A stretch of DNA of 47,756 nucleotides from Prosthecobacter debontii (lineage in GTDB: Bacteria > Verrucomicrobiota > Verrucomicrobiia > Verrucomicrobiales > Verrucomicrobiaceae): the NCBI GenBank assembly GCA_945869695.1, contig CAMBPV010000011.1:1-47756 (forward strand), read 5' to 3'. The position numbers and the translations under genes are program-made. Position 1 is the first letter of the stretch. Every line of letters starts with the position of its first letter. Under the pieces are notes generated by a model. It was not told the DNA's origin. It was given only the letters and a program-made list of their open reading frames with translations, and did not search any database. Of this stretch, positions 1 through 7,608 are shown piece after piece.

Positions 1-1498
1 AAATCTCCCGTCCCTGAGCAAGCGCAGCGCAAACGGCCGCATCCGCCAGACAGCCCTGATCCGCTGCGGCTAACAGCATTCGAGAGAAACGCGGATGCAG
101 AGGAAAACCCGCCATTTTTCGACCCATGTCCGTCACCTCCCCTTCCCGATCCAATGCACCTAAGTCATGCAGCAGCCGCTCCGCACGCAGCAGCGCATTC
201 TCCGCCGGTTTTTGGAACCATTCGATCTTCAGGTTCGATTTGGCCGAGGCCGTGCGCAGAGACAAGACAGCCTCCGACAAATCCAGCCGCAGAATCTCCG
301 CAGCCTCACACTCCGCCCGGTGCAAGTGCTCGCGCTCCGGCCACAGCCGCACACAGAGGCCCGGCCCGAGACGACCCGCGCGCCCCGCACGCTGCTCAGC
401 CGAGGCCCGACTGATCTTCTGCACCGTGAGGGTATTGATCCCCCGCCTTGCATCGAATGAAGCGATCCTCGCCAGTCCCGAGTCCACCACGGCGCGGATG
501 CCCTCGATGGTCAGTGACGTCTCGGCCACGTTGGTGGAGACGATGATCTTCCGCTGGCCTCCCCCCGGTGCCACCGCCGCATCTTGATCTTGAGGCGACA
601 GTTCACCATGCAACGGCAGGATGCGGTATCGCTTTGAAAAAGTCCGTCCGCTCAGCGCTGTCATCGTCTTGCGGATTTCGTGCCCGCCTGGCATAAATAC
701 CAGAATATCACCATCAAATCCCGGTGAACTGATCAGTCCCTCGCAAGCACGTGCAGCCTGATCCCAAACGGCCTCATCGTATCCGAGTTTGGTTTTGGTC
801 GGTGGCTGATAGCTGACCTCGACGGGGAAAGTTCGCCCCGCTGATTCGAGCACCTCACAGGGCTGGAGGAAATCCTTCAAAGGCCCCGGCATCAGCGTGG
901 CCGACATCACGATGATTTTGAGATCAGGTCGACGCGCCTTTTGCAAAGCCAGCGCCCAAGCCAGACAAAGATCGCCATCGAGGTGCCTCTCATGAAATTC
1001 ATCGATCACCAGACACCCCACCTTGGAGAGCAGCGGATCATCCAAAAGATGCCGCAGCATCACACCCTCCGTCACATACATCAGGCGGGTATCTCGGCTG
1101 CTCACATTTTCAAAACGGACCTGATAACCCACCTCCTGCCCCACCTGACCTCCGCGCTCTTGAGCCACTCGGGCCGCCAGCATCCGCGCCGCGATACGCC
1201 TCGGCTGGAGCACGATGACCCGCTTGTCACCGAGGATGCCTGAGTCCAGGACAAACTTCGGCACCTGCGTGGACTTCCCAGAGCCCGTCGGTGCCTTGAT
1301 GAGCAGATTAGGGATCGCCGGATCCCTCAGCACACCGATCAGCGACTCGCGGATTTCATGGATGGGGAGTTGGTCAGGCGCAGGCAGAGCAGTCGAAAAA
1401 GCAAAGGTTGGAAAAGCAGCCCCGACCCTGCCCTCTCCGTCCAGAAGATCAAGCTCCGGCTCCCGCCGCTCAGCCCAGATTTTGTTCACTGCGATCAC
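1..1498 (-). CDS. hrpB: ATP-dependent helicase, HrpB family (3' end outside window)
   Basis: Superfamily 2 DEAH/RHA-type helicase, predicted to couple NTP hydrolysis to unwinding of RNA or RNA-protein complexes; the exact role of bacterial HrpB is not settled. Reading the minus strand gives Walker A GSGKST at about residues 72-77, motif Ia QPRRIAA, motif II as DEFH (residues 166-169, within VIDEFHERHLDGDL), motif III MSAT, then STNVAETSLTIEG and the QRAGRAGR motif VI. DEFH rather than DEAH is typical of HrpB. The GTG at 1498 directly follows an in-frame TGA and lies just after AAAGGAG; a GTG at 1489 is an alternative. About 499 codons are visible, so the C-terminal HrpB-specific region is missing only because the window ends. 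Confidence 0.93.
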   Translation of the reverse strand, partial: MIAVNKIWAERREPELDLLDGEGRVGAAFPTFAFSTALPAPDQLPIHEIRESLIGVLRDPAIPNLLIKAPTGSGKSTQVPKFVLDSGILGDKRVIVLQPRRIAARMLAARVAQERGGQVGQEVGYQVRFENVSSRDTRLMYVTEGVMLRHLLDDPLLSKVGCLVIDEFHERHLDGDLCLAWALALQKARRPDLKIIVMSATLMPGPLKDFLQPCEVLESAGRTFPVEVSYQPPTKTKLGYDEAVWDQAARACEGLISSPGFDGDILVFMPGGHEIRKTMTALSGRTFSKRYRILPLHGELSPQDQDAAVAPGGGQRKIIVSTNVAETSLTIEGIRAVVDSGLARIASFDARRGINTLTVQKISRASAEQRAGRAGRLGPGLCVRLWPEREHLHRAECEAAEILRLDLSEAVLSLRTASAKSNLKIEWFQKPAENALLRAERLLHDLGALDREGEVTDMGRKMAGFPLHPRFSRMLLAAADQGCLADAAVCAALAQGREI

Positions 1499-1552
1499 TC
1501 ACTCCTTTCAAGGGCGCGAGATCTGGCTTAAACCGATGACTCGTCATTCCAC

Positions 1553-2437
1553 ATGTCTCTATCCCTCATCCTCACCCATCCCGGCGGCGCCCATAAGGAC
1601 GAACTTCTCGCCTGCTGTTTGCTCGCTGCCGTTCACCGCGTGCCCATCGTTCGACGCGAGCCAACCCCCGAAGATCTGGCAGATCCCACCATCGCCGTGG
1701 TCGATGTCGGCGGAGAGCACACACCCGAGCGGCATAACTTTGATCACCACCAGTTCCCTGCTGATCACCCACCCATCTGCGCACTCAGTCTCGTGCTCCA
1801 GCATCTCGGCGCCTATGAAGATGCGCGGCAGTTTTGCGACTGGCTGGAGCCGGCTGAATGGTTCGACACCCGAGGCCCCAACGTCACGGCCAAATGGCTG
1901 GGCGTGGATCGCGAGACCATGAACAAACTCAACTCGCCCATCGACATCACCGTCATCCGTCGTTTTGCCAAAACCAAGCGCCTCGACCCCGGGGAGCCCC
2001 TGTGGGAAATCCTCAGTTACATCGGCCAAGACCTCCTCGACTACCTGCGTGAGTTGCGCGCGCGCATTGACGACGTCGCGCAGAACTCTGAAATCTGGAC
2101 CTTCGATGAGCACGAAGTCCTCTTCCTGCCACGCATCGATCCCATCCCCGAAGAGCCCTCCGCCGGCATTGGCCGTTATCTCGAGAGCATTGGGAAAAGC
2201 AGCAGCATCGCAGCCCTCATTTACCCCGACCGTCGAGGAAGCGGCTACGGCCTCTCCCGTCACAACGACGACCCACGCTACGACTTCACCCGCATTGAAA
2301 AAGAGCCAGACGTCCACTTCGCACACGCCCGAGGTTTTGTGGCCAAAACCTCGGCCTCAGAGGTCTCACGGGTGAAGGAGCTTCTGAGCTTGGCTCGGGT
2401 TTCGGATCCCTCACTCTCCCGTTCCCCAGAGCCATGA
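1553..2437 (+). CDS. MYG1 / UPF0160 family metal-dependent hydrolase
   Basis: The 294-residue product carries the family signatures: an N-terminal THPGGAHKDELLA block (His9, His14, Asp16) and VVDVGG followed by FDHHQF (Asp64, His65, His66), the metal-binding DHH-like motif. Eukaryotic MYG1 is a 3'-5' RNA exonuclease; bacterial members are largely uncharacterised, so a nuclease role is by homology only. The protein is slightly shorter than typical members. It is divergent from the helicase gene, with about 55 bp between the starts. Its stop overlaps the start of the next small ORF as ATGA, implying translational coupling. Confidence 0.82.
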   Translation: MSLSLILTHPGGAHKDELLACCLLAAVHRVPIVRREPTPEDLADPTIAVVDVGGEHTPERHNFDHHQFPADHPPICALSLVLQHLGAYEDARQFCDWLEPAEWFDTRGPNVTAKWLGVDRETMNKLNSPIDITVIRRFAKTKRLDPGEPLWEILSYIGQDLLDYLRELRARIDDVAQNSEIWTFDEHEVLFLPRIDPIPEEPSAGIGRYLESIGKSSSIAALIYPDRRGSGYGLSRHNDDPRYDFTRIEKEPDVHFAHARGFVAKTSASEVSRVKELLSLARVSDPSLSRSPEP

Positions 2438-2664
2438 GTCGCTACGCCAGCAATCAGGAAGTCACCCACTTCTTCGCCTCCCACGGCATCGAGGTCACCC
2501 AGGTCCGCCGCGAGGGTCCCCTGCGGCATCTCCGGGTCGGAGGCGTGCCGCTCACGCTCCCGATGCCAGCCAGCCCCGACGAATGCCTGCGCCTCGTCCG
2601 CGAGTGCATGGCTCGCACCCGCAACGATGAATCCGAAAGTACGTCCGAAAGCACGAGACCATGA
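2434..2664 (+). CDS. small hypothetical protein coupled to the MYG1-family gene
   Basis: The 76-residue product is soluble and mixed-charge, with no signal peptide or membrane segment. I do not recognise a family. The ATG overlaps the upstream TGA as ATGA, which supports genuine translation. The first 60 residues look structured (alternating beta/alpha character, ending in a CLRLVREC helix), while the last dozen are Ser/Thr/Glu-rich. Its role is unknown; context suggests it accompanies the hydrolase. Confidence 0.55.
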   Translation: MSRYASNQEVTHFFASHGIEVTQVRREGPLRHLRVGGVPLTLPMPASPDECLRLVRECMARTRNDESESTSESTRP

Positions 2665-2716
2665 TGTTTCCTGGAGCGCACTGAACCCGCGGTCTCCATC
2701 GTCTCCCCGGCGCCTC

Positions 2717-2832
2717 GCCGAAAGAAAGTGGCACAGGATTGCATCCTGTTTCTTCGCCTTCCAAGAACAAAGAACCAGGAACAAAGAACCCGAATCTCTC
2801 CATCTCTCCATCTCTCCCTGTCTCCAAATCCC
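2717..2832. repeat. intergenic low-complexity element, copy 1
   Basis: The region from 2665 to 2946 holds no gene. It contains an ordered module: GCCGAAAGAAAG, then a perfect hairpin ACAGGAT-TGC-ATCCTGT (2733-2749), then imperfect AAGAAC-type heptamers (2761-2791), then a CCATCTCT/CTGTCTCC pyrimidine tail. The same order recurs at 39390-39490 and 39571-39732, so this is a dispersed element rather than chance low complexity. Confidence 0.6.
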
Positions 2833-2946
2833 CCAACACCGAAGCTTGAAAAGCTAGAATCTGTCAAGAATCGTCTCCCGACCCTTTTCTACGAGCCACT
2901 GGAGTTGCGGACGACCGATGGTTTCCGATAAAACGACGACTCATGC

Positions 2947-3264
2947 TCAACTCGCCCCCGTTGACTTGCTTTTGCCAATGAGGAACGAACTCACCAACCA
3001 CGCCCCCAGTAAAAACCACCACTCCCAGCCTGCTTGAAAAAATAAAGGCACGAACAAGAAAACAAGTAGCGTGTCGATAGCTGAACAAACTAGGTTCAGA
3101 TGCTTGTGTGAACTGGCAGGTATCCGCATGGCGGAATAAATCGAACTCAACATTGCAATCGTCCCACCTGCCACAATGGCGGCGGTGTTCCCTGTGAGCA
3201 GAAAGGCCAACGAGGCAATCGCAATAGACAATCTGGAAAGAAGAAGCCAGAAAAGAACTCTCAT
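2947..3264 (-). CDS. small integral membrane protein
   Basis: The 105-residue product has about three to four hydrophobic segments (roughly residues 1-23, 26-45, 58-78, 82-97) and few charges, ending in a basic/Ser tail. No family is recognised. The start is well supported: GGAGG lies nine bases upstream of the ATG. The gene begins two bases after the stop of a truncated ORF fragment (3267-3401), so it was probably coupled to a larger upstream gene that is now lost. An immunity protein for a polymorphic toxin would fit this size, topology and position, but nothing in the sequence proves it. Confidence 0.6.
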   Translation of the reverse strand: MRVLFWLLLSRLSIAIASLAFLLTGNTAAIVAGGTIAMLSSIYSAMRIPASSHKHLNLVCSAIDTLLVFLFVPLFFQAGWEWWFLLGAWLVSSFLIGKSKSTGAS

Positions 3265-3266
3265 CT

Positions 3267-3401
3267 TCAGTTTCCTCCGATAGCCGCTTTAAAAAAGTCG
3301 AGAAATGCGTGGATAGCTGCATCGCCATCCTTCAACTGAGTTTCAAACTCTCGCTTGGCCTCTTGAGGTGTAACACCGTGTTGGGTGATTTGGAAAAGGG
3401 G
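3267..3401 (-). pseudogene. 3' remnant of an unidentified gene
   Basis: An open frame of 44 codons reads ...HGVTPQEAKREFETQL... and ends in FFKAAIGGN, then TGA. There is no start codon; the frame is cut on its 5' side at the repeat around 3393-3415. The composition is protein-like, and the stop lies two bases before a start with a good ribosome binding site. I interpret it as the C-terminal end of a gene truncated by an insertion or recombination event. The family is unknown. Confidence 0.45.
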
Positions 3402-3617
3402 TCAGGCGTTTCATTTTGCGGAATTCCTGTATTTCTATTCATCGGTCGCAAGGATCTTGCCCCGCAGTCTCCTCAATTTCGCGTCCCTTGGCAACACTTT
3501 CTCCAGGGCACCGAACACCCGCGCCAGCCCTAGGGGAACCGGATGCAGACCCTTCTGCGCCGGGGTTCAAACCGTCGAATTTCTAGAATCTTGCAAGATG
3601 AAACACCTGACCCCTGC
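3393..3617. repeat. short element flanked by an inverted repeat (second repeat family)
   Basis: Inverted copies of GAAACRCCTGACCCC lie at about 3397-3413 (minus orientation) and 3601-3616 (plus orientation), bounding about 225 bp. This core resembles, but differs from, the TGACCCCC-containing repeat at 3670, 5108 and 6241. The interior holds an ORF remnant (3435-3566). It looks like a decayed or internally deleted element of the transposase-linked REP type. Confidence 0.4.
3435..3566 (-). pseudogene. ORF remnant inside the inverted-repeat element
   Basis: A frame of 43 codons without a start reads ...GLHPVPLGLARVFGALEKVL... and ends KILATDE, then TAG. Amphipathic helical character and basic residues suggest the C-terminal part of a DNA-binding protein such as a transposase, but this is a guess. 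It sits between the inverted repeats at about 3397 and 3616. Confidence 0.3.
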
Positions 3618-3669
3618 TATGGTGCGGAGCCGCGAGCTGGGCGATGCGCTGGATTCCCTTACCGCCCTC

Positions 3670-3700
3670 TGTCAAGCTGTTGCACACTGACCCCCATTTC
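3670..3700 (+). repeat. transposase-linked terminal repeat, copy A
   Basis: A copy of the roughly 29 bp sequence GTCAAGC-[A/T]-GTTGCACACTGACCCCC-ATTT, in the same orientation as the copy at 6241. It sits at the point where the broken transposase ORF (minus strand) loses homology. Confidence 0.7.
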
Positions 3701-4109
3701 CCTGACTGTAAAGAATCCGCAGATGTGAGAGCAAACGCCCCTCGCCCTCCGCCCCCTCAAAGCGCTCCAAAAAAGCTGACTGTCGAGGCATCTCCACCAG
3801 CACATGGAAATGGTTCCCCATCACCGCATAAGTCAGCGGTTTCACGCCACAAAAGTCTGCCAACCGAGCCATCACCCGTTTCAGCGCCTCCTTCTCCACA
3901 TCATCGAAGAAGACCTCACCCCCACAGGTCCGCGACATCACATGGTAGCAGAAGCTCTCATACCCACCCGTGCCCACCATCCGCCGCCGTCCCCCCGACC
4001 AGGAACGCGCCATCAAATAAGGCCCCGTCTTGGCATTCACCCCAACCAAAGCTTTCTCAAGAGAATCGGCCTCGGTCGATTCAGGATCAGATGTTTGCAT
4101 TGAATTCAT
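3672..4109 (-). pseudogene. REP-associated tyrosine transposase (Y1/HUH family), 3'-truncated
   Basis: About 145 codons. The N-terminal region contains MARSWSGGRRRM, then CYHVMSRTCGGEVFFDD and VMGNHFHVLVEMP, which carries the HUH metal-binding motif (HFH). This is the front part of a Y1 transposase of the RAYT type. The product stops soon after; its last dozen residues are encoded by repeat copy A, so the catalytic Tyr and the C-terminal half are gone. Start candidates are ATGs at 4109, 4100 and 4013. It is non-functional unless complemented. Confidence 0.7.
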
Positions 4110-4159
4110 GACAAGGAACGTCACCAGCTAGTTTCAGAATGCAACAAAATAGCTTACAT

Positions 4160-4199
4160 AATGAATGGCATCTTTTTTAATGAATGGCATCTTTTTTTT
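4160..4199. repeat. tandem duplication of a 19-bp unit
   Basis: AATGAATGGCATCTTTTTT at 4160-4178 is followed directly by a second copy at 4179-4199 with two extra T. It lies in the non-coding gap between the broken transposase and the small secreted protein gene. This is probably a slippage or insertion scar. Confidence 0.7.
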
Positions 4200-4239
4200 C
4201 GTCGCGCCGACGCATCAGAAAGATCAAAAAAGCGTTTGC

Positions 4240-4749
4240 TCAATCTGAGACTGCTGACCCTTTTCCACGGGATTCTTTTTGCAAACTTTTGAGGTGCCCA
4301 ATTAGGGATAAGATCACATTCTTGGAGGGTGTTCCGACGGGAAAAGACTCTTTATAGTCCCGATGCAGAAAAATACGAAACGTCTGTTCAGGCATGCCCA
4401 GGATTGTAAGTCCATTTTCGCTTCCAGTCACATAACTCTGCCCATAAGGCTCCAAAAACGCTTCTAAATGAAGTTCCACAGCCCTGCTAAACAAATTAGC
4501 ATTGATTTTTGAGCCCCTGTTTTCGCCAAAACGCGTCGCTAATTCAAGTGTCGCGTCTATGAAGTCGGCACCCGCGATCGCGTTGTTCTCGTGATGTTTA
4601 AACCTCATTTGTGAAGTCGCGAGCCGCATACTCTCAGCTTTTTGAGCACCTTTAACCATTCCACGCTCGTCGGTCATGGCGACAACCTTAACTAGAACTG
4701 TCACCCAAACGATAGAGGTTAAAATAATAGTAACTATGATTTTTTTCAT
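4240..4749 (-). CDS. hypothetical membrane-anchored/exported protein
   Basis: The start was placed at 4749 because its ATG overlaps the upstream stop as ATGA; a longer reading from 4773 lacks proper spacing. The product has 169 residues: MKKIIVTIILTSIVWV opens a signal-anchor or signal peptide (residues 3-24), followed by a soluble alpha/beta domain with no motif I recognise. It is visibly AT-richer than the chromosomal genes around it, and coupled to the preceding ORF. It may be the partner (immunity or accessory) of the truncated upstream gene, but this is unproven. Confidence 0.55.
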   Translation of the reverse strand: MKKIIVTIILTSIVWVTVLVKVVAMTDERGMVKGAQKAESMRLATSQMRFKHHENNAIAGADFIDATLELATRFGENRGSKINANLFSRAVELHLEAFLEPYGQSYVTGSENGLTILGMPEQTFRIFLHRDYKESFPVGTPSKNVILSLIGHLKSLQKESRGKGSAVSD

Positions 4750-5153
4750 TTTGCACTGCAACTGCTCTCGCATTCCTTTTTTGCCTCGTCGCGAGTAGGC
4801 TTACGGTAGTTGTCACCCGCCTTTATCGCCGCTTCATGGTTCTCGTAATTCCCAAAAGTAAATTCGTTGCCTAACTCCGGGGTCTTCACAAAACTTGGGA
4901 CATCCTCCCATTCTTCAGTTTGGCAGTTCCACCTTTTCATCTTTACTGTAATTTGCCAGGTATAACCGTAGTCCATGCTACTTTGACCTTGTCCCCTTCC
5001 TTTTCCTCCCCCTGCTTTGCTCACTATTTTCAATAGAGCATCAAGAGGTTCATCAGCGTCACTACCGGCTCCTGAGTCATCTACATCTATTGCATCCACA
5101 ATCACTGAAATGGGGGTCAGTGTGCAACTGCTTGACAAATGGTTCGCGTTCAT
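4746..5153 (-). pseudogene. 5'-truncated ORF fused to a repeat-derived leader
   Basis: The frame of 135 codons begins at an ATG (5153) that overlaps the transposase stop as ATGA. Its first ~17 residues (MNANHLSSSCTLTPIS) are encoded by terminal repeat copy B. The native part then reads DAIDVDDSGAGSDADEPL, a Gly-rich linker, and a compact domain with WQITVKMKRWNC and a Cys-containing tail (CESSCSAK). I read it as the C-terminal domain of a longer gene cut by the element, kept in frame by chance. A polymorphic-toxin tail is possible; the family is unrecognised. Confidence 0.45.
5108..5137 (-). repeat. transposase-linked terminal repeat, copy B (inverted)
   Basis: An inverted copy of the GTTGCACACTGACCCCC repeat. 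Together with the copy at 6241-6270 it forms terminal inverted repeats around the intact transposase gene. Confidence 0.75.
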
Positions 5154-6211
5154 GAGTGTGTGGCATCGGCTTCCTCCAGAAAGTGTTTTAATTCACTAGG
5201 CACCTTCTTCATCGCAGTCTTGAGGTCAAGACGCCTCAACTGCTGGCTCACATTCGCTGCCGATTTCATCTCCAGCTTTGCCGCCAGCCATTCTTGCGAT
5301 ACCACCGTCCGCCGCCATAGCAGGTCCGCCAGCAGCACCTTCCCGGGGTTCGATCCCTTCACCTTGGCAAGGTCGCCGGCTTTCAGGCCTCCCGCTTTAA
5401 GACCTTTTGCCAGCCACTCCAGCGCCTGCCGCTCCCCGTGCTCCCGTACCATCGCGTTCTTTTGATAGGCTCGCGAGGCAGGCGTGGCCTTTTTCATGAG
5501 CTTCTGTCCCAGCTTGCGCATCGCCTCGCCAAAGGCCTGCGTGCCCCAGAACCAGCCACGTCTCAGATGGCTTGCCCGTGCATCCACTTCCTCCGACTGC
5601 GGAGGCACCCCACAGCTCTTGATCTCCTCACTCACCGCCCGCTTGTCCAACCGCTCCACCATCGCCCGCCGACCCGCCATCGTATCTGCCACGTTAAAAG
5701 CCTTCAGGCCTGACGCAGCGTCCAGCCACTTCGCCCGCTTCTTCGTTGGCAAAGCATAACCACCCGCCACACTGCTCCACGGATAGTCCAGCACACTCTG
5801 ACCCTTCTCCGGCTGGATCATCCGCGCCCTCACCGGGTTGAGGTGGATGTAATCCATCAAGGTCTGGTAGTGGAAACGGTCCTCCCCTTCAATGATCACC
5901 GCCTTGTAGCGATCTCCAAAAAGCCGCCCCCACTTCCGGTGCCGCACATTGTAGCGGCGGGTGAGCGTGTTTTGCAGCCACGACATTCCCGCCACGAGGT
6001 TCGGCTCCGGCGTCTGGATGAAGAGATGATAGTGATTGCTCATCAGCACCCAAGCGTGAACCCGCCAGCCCGTCATCTCGCAGGCCTGGCTCAGCGTATG
6101 GAGGAAGAACCGCCGGTCATCGTCATCATGAAAGATGTCCTCCCTCCGGTTTCCCCGCGCCATGACGTGGTAATAAGCTCCTGCCGATTGAATGCGAATG
6201 CTACGTGCCAT
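5150..6211 (-). CDS. REP-associated tyrosine transposase (Y1/HUH)
   Basis: The 353-residue product starts at the ATG at 6211 (MARSIRIQ); an upstream extension through the terminal repeat is open but improbable. Residues 14-17 read YHVM, followed by ARGNRRE; the HUH motif HYH is at 60-62 within MSNHYHLFIQTPE; the likely nucleophile is Tyr87 in LTRRYNVRHRKWGRLFGDRY; a conserved HLNPVRA follows. The C-terminal half is basic and ends in an HTH-like stretch (VVSQEWLAAKLEMKSAANVS), as in long RAYTs. It is predicted to nick and rejoin single-stranded DNA at the flanking repeats. All key residues are present, so it is probably active. Confidence 0.9.
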   Translation of the reverse strand: MARSIRIQSAGAYYHVMARGNRREDIFHDDDDRRFFLHTLSQACEMTGWRVHAWVLMSNHYHLFIQTPEPNLVAGMSWLQNTLTRRYNVRHRKWGRLFGDRYKAVIIEGEDRFHYQTLMDYIHLNPVRARMIQPEKGQSVLDYPWSSVAGGYALPTKKRAKWLDAASGLKAFNVADTMAGRRAMVERLDKRAVSEEIKSCGVPPQSEEVDARASHLRRGWFWGTQAFGEAMRKLGQKLMKKATPASRAYQKNAMVREHGERQALEWLAKGLKAGGLKAGDLAKVKGSNPGKVLLADLLWRRTVVSQEWLAAKLEMKSAANVSQQLRRLDLKTAMKKVPSELKHFLEEADATHS

Positions 6212-6240
6212 GCCCATACCCTCGTCGTAGCCGTAGACTA

Positions 6241-6270
6241 TGTCAAGCAGTTGCACACTGACCCCCATTT
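6241..6270 (+). repeat. transposase-linked terminal repeat, copy C
   Basis: GTCAAGCAGTTGCACACTG continuing into ACCCCCATTTT, directly upstream of the transposase start. It is the inverted partner of copy B and a direct repeat of copy A. A shorter tandem echo follows at about 6285-6300. Confidence 0.75.
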
Positions 6271-6301
6271 TCCCCATTTTCCAGCACTGACCCCCATTTT
6301 C

Positions 6302-6685
6302 CCGGCTTGAATGCGATAGGACGTTCTCTTTTCAAGGTGGCATGGGTTTGGCTATGAGTTGAGGGGGAGAGCCGGGACTTTGTTCCCTCGGGGGCGGGTA
6401 CGTTGTTCACGCTTCCAGCGTGCTCGGGGTGGAGGAGGCCTTCCTGACGAGCTAGTGCGCAGCCCCGAAGGGAACCGCGAACAACCTACGGCGATATCCT
6501 TGCGATGATGATCGCTTGGACTGCGGCGGCGGCTGGGGGACCAGCCGCCCTACCGGCCATGCTCTTGCGAGCGCGGCTATGGATGGATGACGGCTGCAAC
6601 CCGTCACTCCCAGTCTCATCGTCTCTCCGCTGGGGGGTGTAATTTTATCTTGCCAACCCCTTCCCTTCTCTCCCATGCTGAGGGC
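6302..6685. other. gene-free stretch with a REP-like hairpin
   Basis: No gene is supported here. Near 6529-6550 is a perfect 9-bp stem, GGCGGCTGG-GGGA-CCAGCCGCC, without a T-run, so it is a REP-like palindrome rather than a terminator. The flanking GC-rich sequence has the look of repetitive intergenic DNA. Confidence 0.5.
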
Positions 6686-7594
6686 ATGAACTCTTCGAGA
6701 CGCCGATTTTTCACCCATGCTGCCACTGCTTCTGCTGCGATCCTTGGATCGAAACCGGCTTGGGCGGCTTCAACTGCGGCGGCGAAGCCGTTGGTGGACC
6801 CGGCTTTTGTGATCCAGAACCAAAACGTGAAGCAGACGCTGATGGGCTGGTGCTGGAAACCGATGGATACGCTGGAACTGGCGAAGCATAGCAAGGCGAT
6901 CGGCCTGAAGGGCATGGAGGGGATCGATAAAAAGTATTACCCCGAGGTGAAGGCGATGGGCCTGGATATCTCGCTGGTGGGCAGCCATGGATTTTCCAAT
7001 GGTCCGTGCAATCCGAAGTTCCACGATGAAGTGGTGACGAAGCTGACGGATGCGATCAATCTGGCTGCGGATGTGGGATGCAAGAAGGTAATCACCTTCA
7101 CGGGGATGAAATACGAGGGGATGGACCGGGAGGCGGCGATCAAGGGCTGCCTGGACACCTGGAAAGAGGTGCTGCCTTTGGCAGAGAAAAAGGGCATCAC
7201 GCTGGTGCTGGAACATTTGAACTCCCGGGACAATACGCATCCGATGAAGGGGCATCCGGGTTACTTCGGGGATGATGTGGACTTTTGTGTGGAGCTCTCG
7301 AAGACGATGGGCAGCCCGAACTTCAAGGTGCTCTTTGACATCTATCATGTGTCGATCATGAATGGCGATATCATCCGCCGCATCCGCCAGCACAAGGACT
7401 ACATCGGACACTACCACACGGCAGGAAATCCGGGCCGCTGCGAGATCGATGAGAAGCAGGAGATCAACTACCCCCCGATCATCCAGGCGATCATTGAGAC
7501 GGGCTACAACGACTTTGTGGCGCAGGAGTTCATCCCCACCTGGCAGGACCCGATCCTCGCGCTGCGCCATGCGGCGATGGTGTGTGATCAGTAG
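6686..7594 (+). CDS. Tat-exported hydroxypyruvate isomerase-like TIM-barrel protein
   Basis: The 302-residue product starts at ATG 6686, giving a twin-arginine signal (SRRRFFTHAATASAAILG, cleavage after about residue 27, AWA). The mature part is a xylose-isomerase-like TIM barrel (AP endonuclease 2 family): VLEHLNSRDNTHP supplies Glu and other metal-site residues, FKVLFDIYH the Asp/His, YIGHYHTAGNPGR the His pair, and VAQEF the last Glu. These match the hydroxypyruvate isomerase (Hyi) subgroup. Many secreted planctomycete/verrucomicrobial paralogues exist, so the real substrate may be another sugar or keto-acid. It converges with the downstream glycosyltransferase gene, 14 bp apart. Confidence 0.85.
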   Translation: MNSSRRRFFTHAATASAAILGSKPAWAASTAAAKPLVDPAFVIQNQNVKQTLMGWCWKPMDTLELAKHSKAIGLKGMEGIDKKYYPEVKAMGLDISLVGSHGFSNGPCNPKFHDEVVTKLTDAINLAADVGCKKVITFTGMKYEGMDREAAIKGCLDTWKEVLPLAEKKGITLVLEHLNSRDNTHPMKGHPGYFGDDVDFCVELSKTMGSPNFKVLFDIYHVSIMNGDIIRRIRQHKDYIGHYHTAGNPGRCEIDEKQEINYPPIIQAIIETGYNDFVAQEFIPTWQDPILALRHAAMVCDQ

Positions 7595-7608
7595 GAGAGT
7601 GGAGCGCG

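Larger units (their letters stand above)
5108..6270 (-). mobile_element. RAYT element: transposase gene between inverted terminal repeats
   Basis: A unit of about 1.16 kb, bounded by near-identical inverted repeats of about 29 bp (5108-5137 and 6241-6270), holds a single intact Y1/HUH transposase gene. An extra partial repeat (CACTGACCCCCATTTT, about 6285-6300) follows the right end. Typical RAYTs act on REP palindromes and are usually domesticated single-copy genes; a flanking pair of inverted repeats plus a third copy 1.4 kb away suggests local mobility of the repeat. Confidence 0.6.
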
